Below, one piece after another: positions 47,581 through 58,517 of a stretch of DNA of 64,000 bases (positions within the stretch are counted from its first letter, which is position 1; every line of letters starts with the position of its first letter). The notes under the pieces were generated by a model that saw only the letters and a list, made by a program, of their open reading frames with translations, searched no databases and had not been told where the DNA came from. Origin of the DNA: Plasmopara viticola. Its lineage: Eukaryota; Oomycota; Peronosporomycetes; Peronosporales; Peronosporaceae. The DNA lies in assembly GCA_001695595.3 (NCBI GenBank), contig MBPM02000110.1, positions 62,001 to 126,000 on the forward strand. Reading direction: 5' to 3'. The translations under genes were made by a program, and so were the position numbers.

Positions 47581-50043
47581 GCATCTAGATAATCCCAACG
47601 ACTTCAGTCTGGCATCCGCATATCAAAATGCTATAATCAGCTAATACTTAGAGGCTGCGATACGATCAATTCAGTGCCTTTCAACAAACAGCCGTCCGAC
47701 AGAATGTGTCAACTATGAATAGGCTTAGCGCGGTAATTGAGAACCCGATTGTTTAACATACTCATGGACAGCTTTAATATGCACGCAATCTCCCAAGCAC
47801 CAGTCAGCAATTTGCAAACTCTATAAAAAGGTTTGAGACAATTAGGGGGACTGAGCACCTTACTGACGAGAAACGCTTAATAGTAGAATGCGGGATACGG
47901 AACCTAGTCTCATAAATTTATTGGATAGCTGTCAGCCTCCCTTACTAGATACAGCTTATCGCGGTCTGTGGGTTTTGATAGCTGTACAATATCTTATTTT
48001 TTTGTACTGTAAATGCTAGAGCCGTTGTCGTCGAAACGCTGATCACCATACTTTAAAGTGCCTTTGACGTCCGAGCAATCTTACTGAAGAAAGGCCTAAC
48101 ACTCTCATGAGCTCCTAAAATGAGAAGACCCTATCCTACTTCGCATAATTCTGGTCTTGATCCTGGTGACGGCATCACACGAGTATGCGCCCCACATGAT
48201 TATGCCTGCTTGCGTATATCGAAGTGCTCTTTTCCACGATGTAGGAAAAACATTCACCGTAAATGTCGTGTATTAGTCTGCTTCAATGTAGCAATATAGT
48301 GCTTGTAGCAATCTTGCAGCGGCCGCACCACGTGAACCAAAGGTAATATTATACACCCGTATGCCTAGGACCGGTAACAGTGAAATTGTAATGAATGTGC
48401 ATTTATGGTCTCGTTCCACAAGAATTTTCCAGCAATTTCTGTATATAAGCCACCCCATCTCATGCCATCCAATTTCAGTCGTAAGATCACCTCTTTCACT
48501 AAGATTTGCGAGGGGATCTGACCTGTTTACAAAGAGCAAACTTTTACCGCGATAACGTGCGTTTTTGGCTCACTAAACAATGACTTTTTGAACCATTTGT
48601 TTAACGCACTGAAATGTCGATTGACCTTTTCATGTAGTTTATGATGTATTCTCATTAATTAGTCAGCGCCGTGCCTTTATTTCGCTCAGAAAGGTGATGT
48701 TTGCATGAATCTCAGGGCGCTCTTTATCAATAAGGTTTTACACAACTCTGTGAAAAGTTACATAGTCAGTTGCAACACGAACTTTGTAGAAATTCTTGAT
48801 AGCTCGCTACATAATTTGCAGCTACATCAATTCTTGCGCAATCTTGTGGTAGCCAACCTAAAGGCTCGACATGGGCTCGAAGCGAATATAAGCTTTTTTA
48901 ATTTCGATAATTTTTGTAGTCTGCCTTTTTTGTCTCCATTCATTCGGTTTCTTATGCTCTCGATTTCACAAATTCGTTTACGTATCTGCTTTGCCTTCTT
49001 CACTTCCATTGGCCTCCACTACGACGAGTAGTATTAATTTTCAAGGACCACATCATCTAAATCCCTGTTCTTTGATTCCAAGCCCACCGGTTCAAATTAC
49101 TTTAAGCGTCAATGACCTTTTTAGGTTGTGATCGCTCACTCTTATACTCTTCCCGCATCCTTTGCGGTTTTAATTCTGAAGCGTGGGGAAGAGATAACGC
49201 ACGGGAGGTTGCAGAATTTTCTGAGAATTGACAAACCTCAGTATCCCACTAAATATAGAAGCCATCTGTGGGTTGGCAGAGCAGCCATATTTTTTGGATT
49301 TGTATGCTTGTCCACTTTACTCTCCTTTCCAGCAACTTCCATTTGAATTGTATGTGTATCATATACATATACAATCCAAATGGAAGTTGCCGGAAAGGAG
49401 AGTAAAGTAGACAAGCATTCAAGTAGCGCAGGTTTTTCCTGGCGCTGTGATCGCTCGGGTGTCAGGTGCAACATTCAATTCGCACAATTACAAAAACTCA
49501 TGACGTTACTTGAGATTCTAAATTTAAAAAGGCTCATGAGGTAAACATGTTTTCTAAAAAATCATTGACGTTGCAAAAGTGTAGTATAGAGCGACAATAA
49601 TCGCAAGACATAGATTATATGAGAGGGCGGATGTCCTCGCAAATGCGTAAGCACTTGAATTCATAGACGATTCGTGTGGTGTTAGGTGTTTGCTCAAGAA
49701 CAACTGAATCCAAGATATGGAGGAAAAGATAAATGATTGCATTGCATGAGAGAAAAATTTCCTGTGGCAAAAGCTTTATATTGGTTACAATATAGCGACA
49801 ACGTCTACTTCTTTTTGTTATAACCGAGTATTTAGCTTGACTCGGGACCTAAAGGTATGCCTACACGAAAAGTGTGTAGCCCGGTCCCAGAAATGGGTCC
49901 GACCTATGCAAAGCTCTACCGATTGCTCAGCCGGTATCTTTATCAATGCCACCGATCGAATTCCTTTTTATACCGGTAGCGCAATAAATAAAGTACCTCC
50001 TGTAAAAATCCTTTTCTTATAATTGATTCCCTTCGTGTCCGTG
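47581..50043. other. Gene-poor spacer containing a large palindrome
   Basis: About 2.4 kb without an intact gene. A basic coiled-coil-like frame on the minus strand (49009-48827, EVKKAKQIRKRICEIESIRN) may be a gene fragment. The striking feature is the near-perfect palindrome at 49304-49418, listed separately. The last few hundred bases should hold the SLY1 promoter, but no clear motif is visible. Confidence 0.4.
49304..49418. repeat. 115-bp near-perfect palindrome (foldback)
   Basis: Arms of 57 bp meet at position 49361 with almost no loop. Only five positions do not pair (313/409, 331/391, 346/376, 354/368 and the innermost pair, numbered after 49000); the first four are transitions. The arm starts ATGCTTGTCCACTTTACTC. 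An RNA from either strand would form a hairpin of about 55 bp. It may be a small foldback transposon (MITE) or a source of small RNAs. A target-site duplication was not obvious. Confidence 0.9.
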
Positions 50044-52387
50044 ATGATGACCCAGGCGGCGACGCTGTCCCTCCAAGAGAAGCAGCGAGGTAGTATCTCG
50101 TCACAATAAATCTTCTCTTCACTATTGTCTCTCTCTAACTACCATACTTTCTTGCTTTTCTGTAGAAAACTTGCTGCGCATGCTGGATTTTAATTCAGAG
50201 AGCGCCAGCAGCTTTGCCGATGCGACTCAGGACTCTGTGTACGACTCGCAATAAACACATCGACCGCTCTCGTACTCTTCGTCTCACCTCAAAATTGTCG
50301 CTTATATGTGCAGCGAGCGCTGGGGTGATCAGTGGAAAGTCCTCGTTTACGATCGATGTTGCCGCGACATCATCTCCCCAATCCTCAAACTGCACGAGCT
50401 TCGTAAAAAAGGCGTGACGCTCCACATGCTCTTAGACACGGAACGGGACGCAATTCCTGATGTGCCAGCCATTTACTTTGTAGAGCCTACGCGCGCGAAC
50501 CTCGAGCGCATTGTCGTCGACTGTGCTAAAGAACTCTACAGCGCCGTGCACTTGAATTTCGCCTCTCCATTGAGTCGCGACTTGCTCGAATATCTAGCTC
50601 GGGCTTCGGTAGAAGCTGGGTGTACCAGTATGGTACGTCGGGCAAGTCCCAGGACTGGTCACCCTCGGTATTGTCATCGGTTTTTTTGCCTGTAGATTGC
50701 CAAGGTATACGACCAGTATACGAATTTCGTGTCGTTGGAACCCAGTCTCTTCTCGTTAAATCTGTCCGATAGCTACCGCGCGTACAATGACCCGACGGTC
50801 GCGGATGTGCAGATTGAAGACACGATCCATACGATTGTCACTGGCCTCTTTTCCGTGCTAGTGACAATGGGAAACGTCCCCGTCATTCGGTGTCCCACCA
50901 ATGATGGACCTTCGAGAATGGTCGCCGAACAACTTTGTTCACTAATTCGCGACCACCTGGTAGGAATGGGAGTTTTGGCTTCTTTGCAACTACCGATATA
51001 GCTAACGTGAGCTGTGCTCCATTTCCTCGCTCCATCAATAGAATGTACGGAATGGTGTGTTTCCTGAAAATTCCTCGACGTTTCAGGTACTCGAGACGCG
51101 AATGGAAGCTCTTTACGCGTTGCTCACTCTTGTGTGCCTATTGTGTAGCGTCCGCTGCTGATCATTCTGGACCGTAATGAAGATATTGCTTCGGGATTGT
51201 ATCATCCATCGACATACCAGGCCCTCGTGGATGATATCTTGTCCATTCAAATGAATCGCGTCAAGGTGAAGGTGAAGGCCGTGGGTACCGATGGCAGTGG
51301 CAACGATGGACGCGTTACAGAACGCACGTACGACTTGGACGTGACAAGTGACCCGTTTTTTCAAGTGCATGCCGGTAGCCTGTTTCCCGATGCGATTGAT
51401 GCGAATGAAGAAGAAATGAAAGTGGTGACACGAAAAGAAGAAGAGATTCGAGCCCAGACGGGTGGCAATACGGCGTTGCTCAATGGTACCAAGGATCTTG
51501 TTGCGACCGTGGATACTCTCCCGGCTCTTGTCGAGAAGAAGAAGATGCTCGAAGTGCATACAAACATCTTTCATGCTGCCTTTGAAGGAGTGACGAAGCG
51601 CCATATTCCATCGTATTCAATGCTGGAACAGAGACTCATTGACGGCTTGCACGTGGACAAGGCTGACGTGGTGCAATTGTTGGCAAGCACTCAAATGGGG
51701 ACTTTGGCCGATAAAATGCGCTTGTTGATCATCTACTTTCTGTCCAGTGACGCCAGTGGTGCCGAATTGGCCGAGCTTGAGCACGCTTACCAGCAATGCG
51801 CTGCAGCGGTCGAGCAGCCCGAGGCCTACATGCCAGCGTGGCGATTCCTTCGCAAACACTCGGCTTTTCAGCGACGGGCGAGCGTTGGCGCGAGTTTGCA
51901 CACTGATGGTGGTGCTGGACCTGACGGTGGTGTCAATATGAGCAAATTCAAAGGGCTTGCGCAAGGCTTTTTAGCTCAGGCTGCCGCCAGTTTTAAAAAC
52001 TTTTTGCCGGAAAACAAAAAACTGCACGTGACGCGTGTCACGGACGCCATTTGTGAACTAAAGCCAAACACCGAGGACGATCGGTTTTTGTATTTAGACC
52101 CAAAGGTACGTGTTGATAGTGAGTGGGCAGCAATTGACCATGAAAGCCTTTGACTGCGCTTGCTCTCACTGGTGATGTAGATCAAAGCCAATGGGGACGT
52201 GCCACGACAGCGCTCTCCTTTTCGTGAAGTGATGGTGTTTATGATTGGTGGCGGCAATTACAATGAATACCATAATTTGATGGCGTACGCCAAGGGCCAG
52301 CAACCACCGCGATCGATCTGGTATGGCTGCACAGAGCTGTGTAACCCACAAGCCTTTTTGCACCAGCTCGGCTCAATTAGCATCTAA
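50044..52387 (+). CDS. SLY1: SLY1/SCFD1, Sec1/Munc18-family ER-Golgi SNARE regulator
   Basis: Seven exons (50044-50089, 50166-50238, 50314-50632, 50696-50959, 51042-51086, 51149-52105, 52181-52387) with GT-AG introns of 62-82 bp in consistent phase give 636 residues, close to the family's usual 640. The fifth exon is only 45 bp. Diagnostic stretches: WKVLVYDRCCRDIISPIL; IPDVPAIYFVEPT; AKVYDQYTNFVSLEPSLF; RPLLIILDRNEDIASGLYHP with STYQALVDDIL; and near the end VMVFMIGGGNYNEYHNL and IWYGCTELCNPQAFL. Sly1 binds the syntaxin Sed5 and templates SNARE assembly for ER-to-Golgi and intra-Golgi fusion. A charged, low-complexity insert lies around residues 470-540 (GTDGSG... and SLHTDGGAGPDGG segments). 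The start is the first of two tandem ATGs. Confidence 0.93.
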
Positions 52388-53917
52388 TATAGGTTAGTGT
52401 CTCGATTCGTGAACACCGATTCGAGAAAGATCAAACAGTCCTTTGCCTTATTGATGGTCTGAGTTGTTATTATGACACGCACGTGGATCGAGACCTACTG
52501 ACTACCCTTTGCTCACAATCTTTGGATCCCTCTCCACAGTCAACGAGGTGGTGAACAAGATATAGTCCAGCGCTGTGACGCACATGAGCAATACGATCGT
52601 CCGTAATTGTACGTTGAGTCGCGATAAAGCTTTAAATGTAGAGAGATGATCCAGGGACGTCTTGTCCTTGTAGTCGTGCTCAGCCACACCGAGTCTTGTT
52701 GATTTGATCCAGTACAAGACGCATGTGTTGTAATGGGATAGCACGCGAACAGGAAAATATGTAGACTCTTTAACTCTAAACTGGATCATAACTCCACGTT
52801 GTCGCGTACGCCAACTGTCTCGAAGTTGACAAAGGCGTTGATCACGTGGGACCGCAGCTGAAAGGCGAGTCTTTTCGTGCGCTGACTGAACGGGTGTTAG
52901 ATCGGCTTATTGATGACGCACTAGGGTCCCAATTCAACATGCGCTGCATTCTTGGCACCAAGACGGCACGGTCAATTTGATAGCATCATGTCGAGGCTAA
53001 GCTGTACAATGCTTGACCCGTCCGGCGCACGTGGCTTGGACTCCATTAGAAGAGCTCTTGGCGCTTGACGGCGTCGTCTTTTGTTGTTGAAAGACGCAGT
53101 AGAGGATTATATCAGCGCTGGCACGACTCCAGTTTACAACTGCTTTCTTTTCCACTTGGCGAATGCTTTCGTCTTGTAAAGCGGGGCATTGACCTACGCA
53201 AACTACCTTTTTCAACCCACAGTAGCTGCTTCAGGTCAGCATTAAAGAACGAAGCTGTCATTAAAATGCGATTAATCATTGGAACGCGTGAGGCCTGTAG
53301 TCCTCCTTTGTATACCATGAAAGTGTAGTTTTCTTGCGATTCTAGTCTATTGGAAGCTGCCAAAATTACTTCAGCCAGCCACATGAGAAGAATGCGATAA
53401 AGTGTTTGACGTGGTTGACAGAAGCGTCGACTTTAGGCATGTAAAGGGGTACCCGATCCATACGCGCATTGACCACTCGGCTTGGCAACAACTTTGTCTG
53501 GTATTGTTGGCGGATTCTCCAAAAGATACTGACATGACCGTATCTCTAATTGCGAGCCTTTAGCTGAACGGAAGGCTGGGACACTGAGAATCAATGCGAA
53601 AACGTCAGCCATCGACACGTTGCTACTTCTGCTAGCTGCAAATAGGCTGACTTAGTGAACGGGTCGACAACTCCAACGCTCATTTGCCTCAGCGCGTGGT
53701 TGACGTAAAGCCCGTGACATCGTCGAGTGCCATGTACTCACAAACACTCGTTTAGCGTTGCTCTTCTTGCTTCTTGTCTTGTAAGCTGAAGAATGGACCG
53801 CAGAGCCCTGCACATTCTAACCGCAACCTATCTCTTCCCCCACATTCTAGAAACAGACAACGACACTTTCAAGATACAAACCGCGATCTCTATATGCGTC
53901 AAATAAAGTCCTTTGAG
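52388..53917. other. Spacer between SLY1 and the mitochondrial IF2 gene
   Basis: No supportable gene. Coding-like traces exist on both strands: plus 52801-52980 (VAYANCLEVDKGVDHVGPQL) and minus 52789-52502, with one hydrophobic stretch LRTIVLLMCVTALDYILF. They have no recognisable family and no consistent exon partners. They may be fragments of a lost gene. Confidence 0.35.
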
Positions 53918-55880
53918 TCATTTATTGCATAAAGCGTCTTCGCTACCTGTCTGGTCAAACGCAACGATCTCTTCAATAACTTCATGCACGGTAGAGCGCA
54001 GAATAACCCGAACTCCTTTCTTTGCAGCCAACTTTGCTTCGCGGGAACGTAGCTTCACGTTAAACCCAAAGATTGGGCACTTGCCATTGATTGCAACGTC
54101 AATGTCGTTGACGGATACATTTCCAATGCCCAGCCTCACTGTCTGTGTCCACGCCGCACGTTAGATCATCAATCAACTCCAAGGATAAAAGTCAACTAGC
54201 CTCCTTCTTACTGAAATGCCACCCATCTCGTCCACTGTGTCCTGAATGCTGGTAAGCGAGCCTGCACCGTCCGCTTTCACGATAATAGACTTGGTTTCAA
54301 TCAAACTTTCCTCATCAATGCCGTCGTCACCGTCCTTTGCTACAGTTTCTCCGTCATTTCGAGTCTTTTCGGGCAAGGCAGCAGTACCTGTGGTCGAGGT
54401 CTCAGCCTCAGACGGATTGGAAGCCTCCACTTCGTCCGAGAGAAGACAACCATGCAATTCGAGCGCAAGCTCCCTGTTCCACAGCTAGAATCAGTCATCC
54501 CGTGGCTTCATTCGTGAAACGTACGTACCTCTGCTCAATCACCTGCTTCGCTCTAGCTTCAGTCAGCACAAAAAAGCCGTGCTCATTCGGTGCGTCCACG
54601 TTCTTGGACCTGTTCGCGTACGTAATGTCCACAACTGTTCCCGGCAAAGCGCGCTCAACCTGCCGGCCGTCCGCGTCGCGCATTGTCCGGACCACGCCGT
54701 GGATCATGCCAGCCACAAAGTGCTGTTTCGCCTTCACTTTGCCGTGCTTGATCAGCACACGCAAGACGGTTCCGCGCCCAGTGCACGCCACGCTTTCAAG
54801 CACAAGACCTTCCGCGTCCGTCTCGGATCCAACAAGCGCGTCGAGCTTGCGTTCGTTGGCCAGTGTCGTCACGAGCTTTCCCACCGTCTGCTTCAACTCG
54901 TCGAGCCCGGCGCCCGTCTTGCCAGAGATCACGACCACGGGGCTGTGTTGCAGCGCGACAAACGAACGCAAGTCCTCTACCACCTTTGCGACCTGTTCGC
55001 CGCTGTCTTGTAGCACATCGACCTTGTTGATACACAGGATGGCCGGCAACTGGGCGTCTTCAATGGCACCAATCGACTCCTCTGTCTGCAACAAGACGCC
55101 TTCATCGGCCGCGACGATCAGCAACACGGCATCCGCGACTTGGGCCGCATTCGACCGCATGCGAAAAAAGTGGAAATGACCCGGCGTGTCCAAGAACGTC
55201 ACTTTCACCTCTGGCGTCACTGCCGCCTCGCACACGTTGATCTTCTGCGTAATCCCGTGCTTCTCGTACGGCGCAATCGCTCGAACCACTCCCGTCTTTG
55301 TCTGCTGTCGTAACGTATCCAAGAGCGTCGTCTTGCCGTGATCTACGTGGCCCAGAACGGCTAGCACCGGCTGCCGCCGGCCAAGACCCTCCTGTCTATC
55401 ACGCGTCATCACGTCTGACAAGTGCGGTTCTACGTCTTCATACGCTGTTTCGATGTTGAAGCTTTCAGCTACTTCTCGAGCTACACGAAAGGGTAATACA
55501 ATGTGTTTTACGCTCTGGAACTCGGCACGTGGATGGCTCTTGGTCTTCAAGTAGAAGCGACGATTGGTCCTCGTCACCGTTCGCTTGAGCACCTGGTCCA
55601 GTGGCTGCCGCAATGCTTTCGCCAAGTCCCGCACGCGAATAAACGCGGGGAGGACTGGAGGCGCAGTGCGCGCTTCCAGCACGCGCTGGCGCTGCGCCTC
55701 GCGCGCCCATTCCGCCTCGTGTGCCAATGCTTCGAGCTTGGCCATGCGCGCGAGATGGTCTTTGTGGCGACGAGTGCCACCACGCGCTGTACGTAGAGAT
55801 CGCGTGGCAGGAGGGAAGACGAAGACGTGGCCGGCTTGTAGCCTTGAGACCACCCGTCGCGGTCGCATGAGCTGCAGCAT
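53918..55880 (-). CDS. MTIF2: Mitochondrial translation initiation factor IF-2, apparently lacking the C2 domain
   Basis: Three exons on the minus strand (55880-54525, 54484-54212, 54142-53918), joined in phase over 40-bp and 69-bp introns, give 617 residues. The Arg-rich, acid-poor first 50 residues suit a mitochondrial presequence. The G domain has GHVDHGKTT (177-185), GITQ, DTPGH (231-235) and NKVD (285-288). Domain II follows with VLESVACTGRGTVLRVLI, then domain III split over exons 2 and 3 (IIVKADGAGSLTSI; VNDIDVAINGKCPIFGFNV; KKGVRVILRSTVHEVIEEI). The protein ends soon after that helix, where other IF2s continue into the C2 domain that holds initiator tRNA. The stop lies beside an AATAAA at 53926-53921. 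IF2 delivers fMet-tRNA to the mitochondrial small subunit. An Asp/Glu/Ser-rich insert (about 470-510) precedes domain III. Confidence 0.9.
53921..53926 (-). promoter_or_regulatory. AATAAA polyadenylation-like signal overlapping the IF-2 stop region
   Basis: On the minus strand the last codons read TGC AAT AAA TGA, so the canonical polyadenylation hexamer lies inside the coding end. If used, it would give a very short 3' untranslated region, and it supports the view that the coding sequence really ends here. Confidence 0.4.
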
Positions 55881-55996
55881 GTTTTTCGTGTGCAAAAGAC
55901 CACACAGACACACATTAAGAAACTGGGTAACGTGTACTTGCGATCGAGATCGAGACACGGGATGGGGAGGCAACCCACTTCAAGTCTGACAAGACA
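55881..55996. promoter_or_regulatory. Shared divergent promoter, IF-2 / SLC25 carrier
   Basis: Only 116 bases separate the start codons of two divergently read genes whose products are both mitochondrial. The interval must contain both 5' untranslated regions and a shared or back-to-back promoter. No clear oomycete initiator motif was seen. Confidence 0.55.
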
Positions 55997-57026
55997 ATGC
56001 TGGACCCTCGCGAGACGTTCTCAGGCGTCGTCGGGGCCTTTTGCTGCGTGTACGCCGGCCTCCCCTTTGAAGTAGTCAAGGTGCGCCTCCAGACACAAAC
56101 TCCCAAGCACGCGTACAAAGGTGTCGTCGATGCCTCTCGCCGCATTGCGACGGAGGAAGGCGTGCTGGCGCTGTGGAAGGGCGCCGTGCCAGCCCTCTCG
56201 AGCTCGATCATTGAAAACGCAGTCTTGTTCAGTGCCAATGGCTTTGCAAAGCGCACGATCCTCTCAATGCACGCCACGCCACGCGAGAGCAAGGATCCGC
56301 TCTCGACACTCGACGAGGCCTGTCTGGGGGCCTTTGCAGGCTGTTTCTCCGCCACGGTACGCTCGTTCTCAAGGGGCCATCTCTACTTGTGTTGAAACGA
56401 GTGCTCTGCGCTACAGGCGATTACCGTACCCGAGAACATTAAATGCAAGCTGCAGTTCCAGCGCGGCCATATAAACCAAGGACGTACGTGATGCCAAGGA
56501 CAATAGTACACCGCACTATTAATCGCCTTGTGCCTCTATAGATTACCACGGCCCATTGGACTGTTTGCTCAAGGTAGGAAAGGAAGACGGGATCAAAGGT
56601 TTATTCCGAGGTTACAGTGCCCTGCTCCTGCGCGACGTGCCCTTTAGCTTCTTCTTCTTCGGATCGTACAAAGCCTTCACGTCAGGCATGGTCAAGCTAC
56701 TAGGAAAAGAGTCCAAGAACGACTTGCATCCGGTCGCTGTGCTTGCCAGCGGTGGCCTCGCAGGGGCCACGAGCTGGGGCATCATGTTTCCAGTCGACGT
56801 GCTCAAGTCACGAATGCAGACGGCCAGCTCCCCCTCACCTCTTTCCCTGCGCCAAGCGTTTCGTGCCGTCAACGCAGAGCTCGGACTCCACGGTTTCTAC
56901 CGCGGATGGTCGGCTGCCGTATTGCGTGCGTTTCCAGCCAACGGCTCGCTATTTCTGGGCGTCGAAATGACCCATCGCTTCTTTGAATGGAAGGACGCAA
57001 GACACGCAAGGGAGACGACGGGGTAG
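55997..57026 (+). CDS. Mitochondrial carrier family (SLC25) protein
   Basis: Three exons (55997-56356, 56417-56483, 56542-57026) with 60- and 58-bp introns give 303 residues, the normal size. Three carrier repeats are visible, each with a signature: PFEVVKVRLQ in repeat 1, a divergent VPENIKCKLQFQ in repeat 2, PVDVLKSRMQ in repeat 3. Repeat ends carry ALWKGAVPAL, GLFRGYSALLLRDVPFSFFF and GFYRGWSAAVLRAFPANGS. The RDVPFS and RAFPANG contexts resemble the carnitine/ornithine branch (basic amino acid or acylcarnitine exchange across the inner membrane), but the substrate is not certain. The Glu in the first two PxD/ExxK motifs in place of the usual Asp is notable. Confidence 0.9.
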
Positions 57027-57173
57027 CTTATCCTCGATAGAGCGTTAAAATAGAGTTTCAATTAGGGGACACCTTTAAACGCGTCGTCGCATTAACGTCC
57101 ACGGGTCTTACCTCAGCCCATTAATTTAAATATGGATCTTCCGGTCGGAACAGGATGACAGCGACAAGAGATT

Positions 57174-57183
57174 TCATTCCATT
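57174..57183 (+). promoter_or_regulatory. Possible oomycete initiator-like element
   Basis: TCATTCCATT lies 15-24 bases before the ATG of the coiled-coil gene. It resembles the oomycete Inr consensus (TCATTYY-containing) with at least one mismatch. The placement just upstream of the start codon is typical. Confidence 0.3.
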
Positions 57184-57197
57184 CGCTCTGCATTATC

Positions 57198-58016
57198 ATG
57201 GCGACGGCACATACAATGGCCATGTTGCCAACTCCAACTCGGCAATGTAGTGTCGAGGCTCCTCATGAGCTTACCGAGACGATCAAAGTCGACATGAACA
57301 TTGAAACCGTAGCGCAACTCTTGGCTCTCAAGTCCACCGAGTTCCTGCAACTCCAACGCACGCACGACGAGTACATCAAGTCGAGTTGCGAGTACGAGCG
57401 CGAGCTTGAGATGGAGCTGGAACGGTTTGAAGAGAAGACGCACCAGATTGAAGCCATGGCGCTTCAGCTTGAACGAGACAAAACAAGTGTCGATACGAAG
57501 TCGAAGGAACTTAACGACGCGTTGCAATCCGCCCAGTGCCGCGAGCACGTGTTACAGACGCAAGTTCGGGACATGAAGTGGCAAATCCAACGATTGGAAC
57601 AAGCAAATGACGAGCTTGAAACTTCGGGTCGAGTCGCGCAAGCTACGATAGAGGACTTGCGTCACAAGTGCGAGACGTTGCAAGAACAGCATGTCTTTCT
57701 GATGCATGAGAAGGAAGAACTGCTCTTGTCCACCAAAGTGGCGGAAATCTACCCCGTTTCAATGGCGACTTTGCGCCGTGCAAATGAGGGCATTTCTCGG
57801 AAGTCGTCGTCCCAGTATTCCGATCTGATGCAAGAAGAGCCGACTCGGAACTTTAAGCGAAGGAAAGGGCGTCGCCCGGAAATCCTCGAGACGTGTCTGC
57901 ATCTCACGTGTCGGAACTGCCGTGCAAACAATCGTCACGCTCCTAAGGACGAGAAACGCTCTGTCTCGGGTTTCTTGAAAAACCTCTGGCGCTTTTTGTC
58001 CGGTTCCGAACGTTGA
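57198..58016 (+). CDS. NudE/NDEL1-like coiled-coil protein
   Basis: A single exon of 272 residues. Residues about 35-190 form a long coiled coil. The segment IQRLEQANDELETSGRVAQA, followed by TIEDLRHKCETLQEQHVFLM and HEKEELLLSTK, follows the spacing of the NudE/NDEL1 family (ELEQANDDLE ... LEDFE ... ERNAFLE.ELDEKE), whose members link LIS1 to cytoplasmic dynein and help position nuclei. The C-terminal 80 residues are basic and contain a CxHLxCxxC cluster (LHLTCRNCRANNRH), possibly a small metal site. Coiled coils match each other easily, so the family call is moderate. An initiator-like TCATTCCATT sits just upstream. Confidence 0.5.
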   Translation: MATAHTMAMLPTPTRQCSVEAPHELTETIKVDMNIETVAQLLALKSTEFLQLQRTHDEYIKSSCEYERELEMELERFEEKTHQIEAMALQLERDKTSVDTKSKELNDALQSAQCREHVLQTQVRDMKWQIQRLEQANDELETSGRVAQATIEDLRHKCETLQEQHVFLMHEKEELLLSTKVAEIYPVSMATLRRANEGISRKSSSQYSDLMQEEPTRNFKRRKGRRPEILETCLHLTCRNCRANNRHAPKDEKRSVSGFLKNLWRFLSGSER

Positions 58017-58124
58017 CTGGCTGACGTGGTTGAGCTGCAGATGGATGGAGATAGACCCATGCGTGGGTAATTCGAGTGCCACGACATCCACTTTCTTTTC
58101 AATCGACAGTGCTCTCTGCACGCG

Positions 58125-58517
58125 ATGCGCATGACTCCATTGACGATTTTCTCGGTGCTGCTAGCGACGATCGGTGGATCGACTTTCATCCACGCGAAAC
58201 CGTGCATTGCAAGAGACTTGGGCGTCTTCCATGAAGTAGATGGCCAAGTGACGAAATGCCGTCGAGATAGCAAGGTGGATTTCCTCGTGCCTCCTCGAGA
58301 AAGCTTGTCGACGACGCAGCAGTCTGCGCTGTGCAAGTCGAGAGCTTGTCAAGCGATGATTGGCATCATGGACGATTTGGATTTGCCGACTTGCGACGTG
58401 ACTTTTGATGAACGAAACATGACGCTGCAATCGAGTCTTGATCTTTTTGTGGTGACGTGTGATACGACGACGTCGACTCCGGCACCGATCAAGCGTCGAA
58501 AACCGCTCGAATCGTGA
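58125..58517 (+). CDS. Elicitin-like secreted protein, interrupted before its GPI tail
   Basis: 130 residues. A signal peptide (about residues 1-24, ending near FIHA) precedes an elicitin domain with six cysteines in the family spacing, including LCKSRACQAMIGIMDDLDLP followed by TCDVTF and a last VVTC. Elicitins are small sterol-binding proteins of oomycetes that are recognised by plants; elicitin-like members are often GPI-anchored at the cell surface through a Thr/Ser/Pro-rich stalk. Here the stalk (TTTSTPAP) begins, but the frame meets TGA at 58515. The same frame stays open for 45 more codons that look like the missing tail (next entry). As written the product would be secreted and unanchored. 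It could be a natural nonsense allele, a readthrough gene or a base error. Confidence 0.85.
   Translation: MRMTPLTIFSVLLATIGGSTFIHAKPCIARDLGVFHEVDGQVTKCRRDSKVDFLVPPRESLSTTQQSALCKSRACQAMIGIMDDLDLPTCDVTFDERNMTLQSSLDLFVVTCDTTTSTPAPIKRRKPLES

Noticed and set aside
49080..49130. tRNA-like GGTTCAAATTA word
   Set aside because: No acceptor, D or anticodon stems can be built around it.
49560..49745. Retrotransposon RNase H-like trace (RADVLANA)
   Set aside because: A single short word with stops around it and no flanking reverse transcriptase motif.
54337..55179. 280-codon plus-strand frame antisense to IF-2
   Set aside because: It is a shadow of a GTPase gene with clear motifs on the other strand; its translation has no domain and is Ser/Pro/Arg-rich as expected for antisense.
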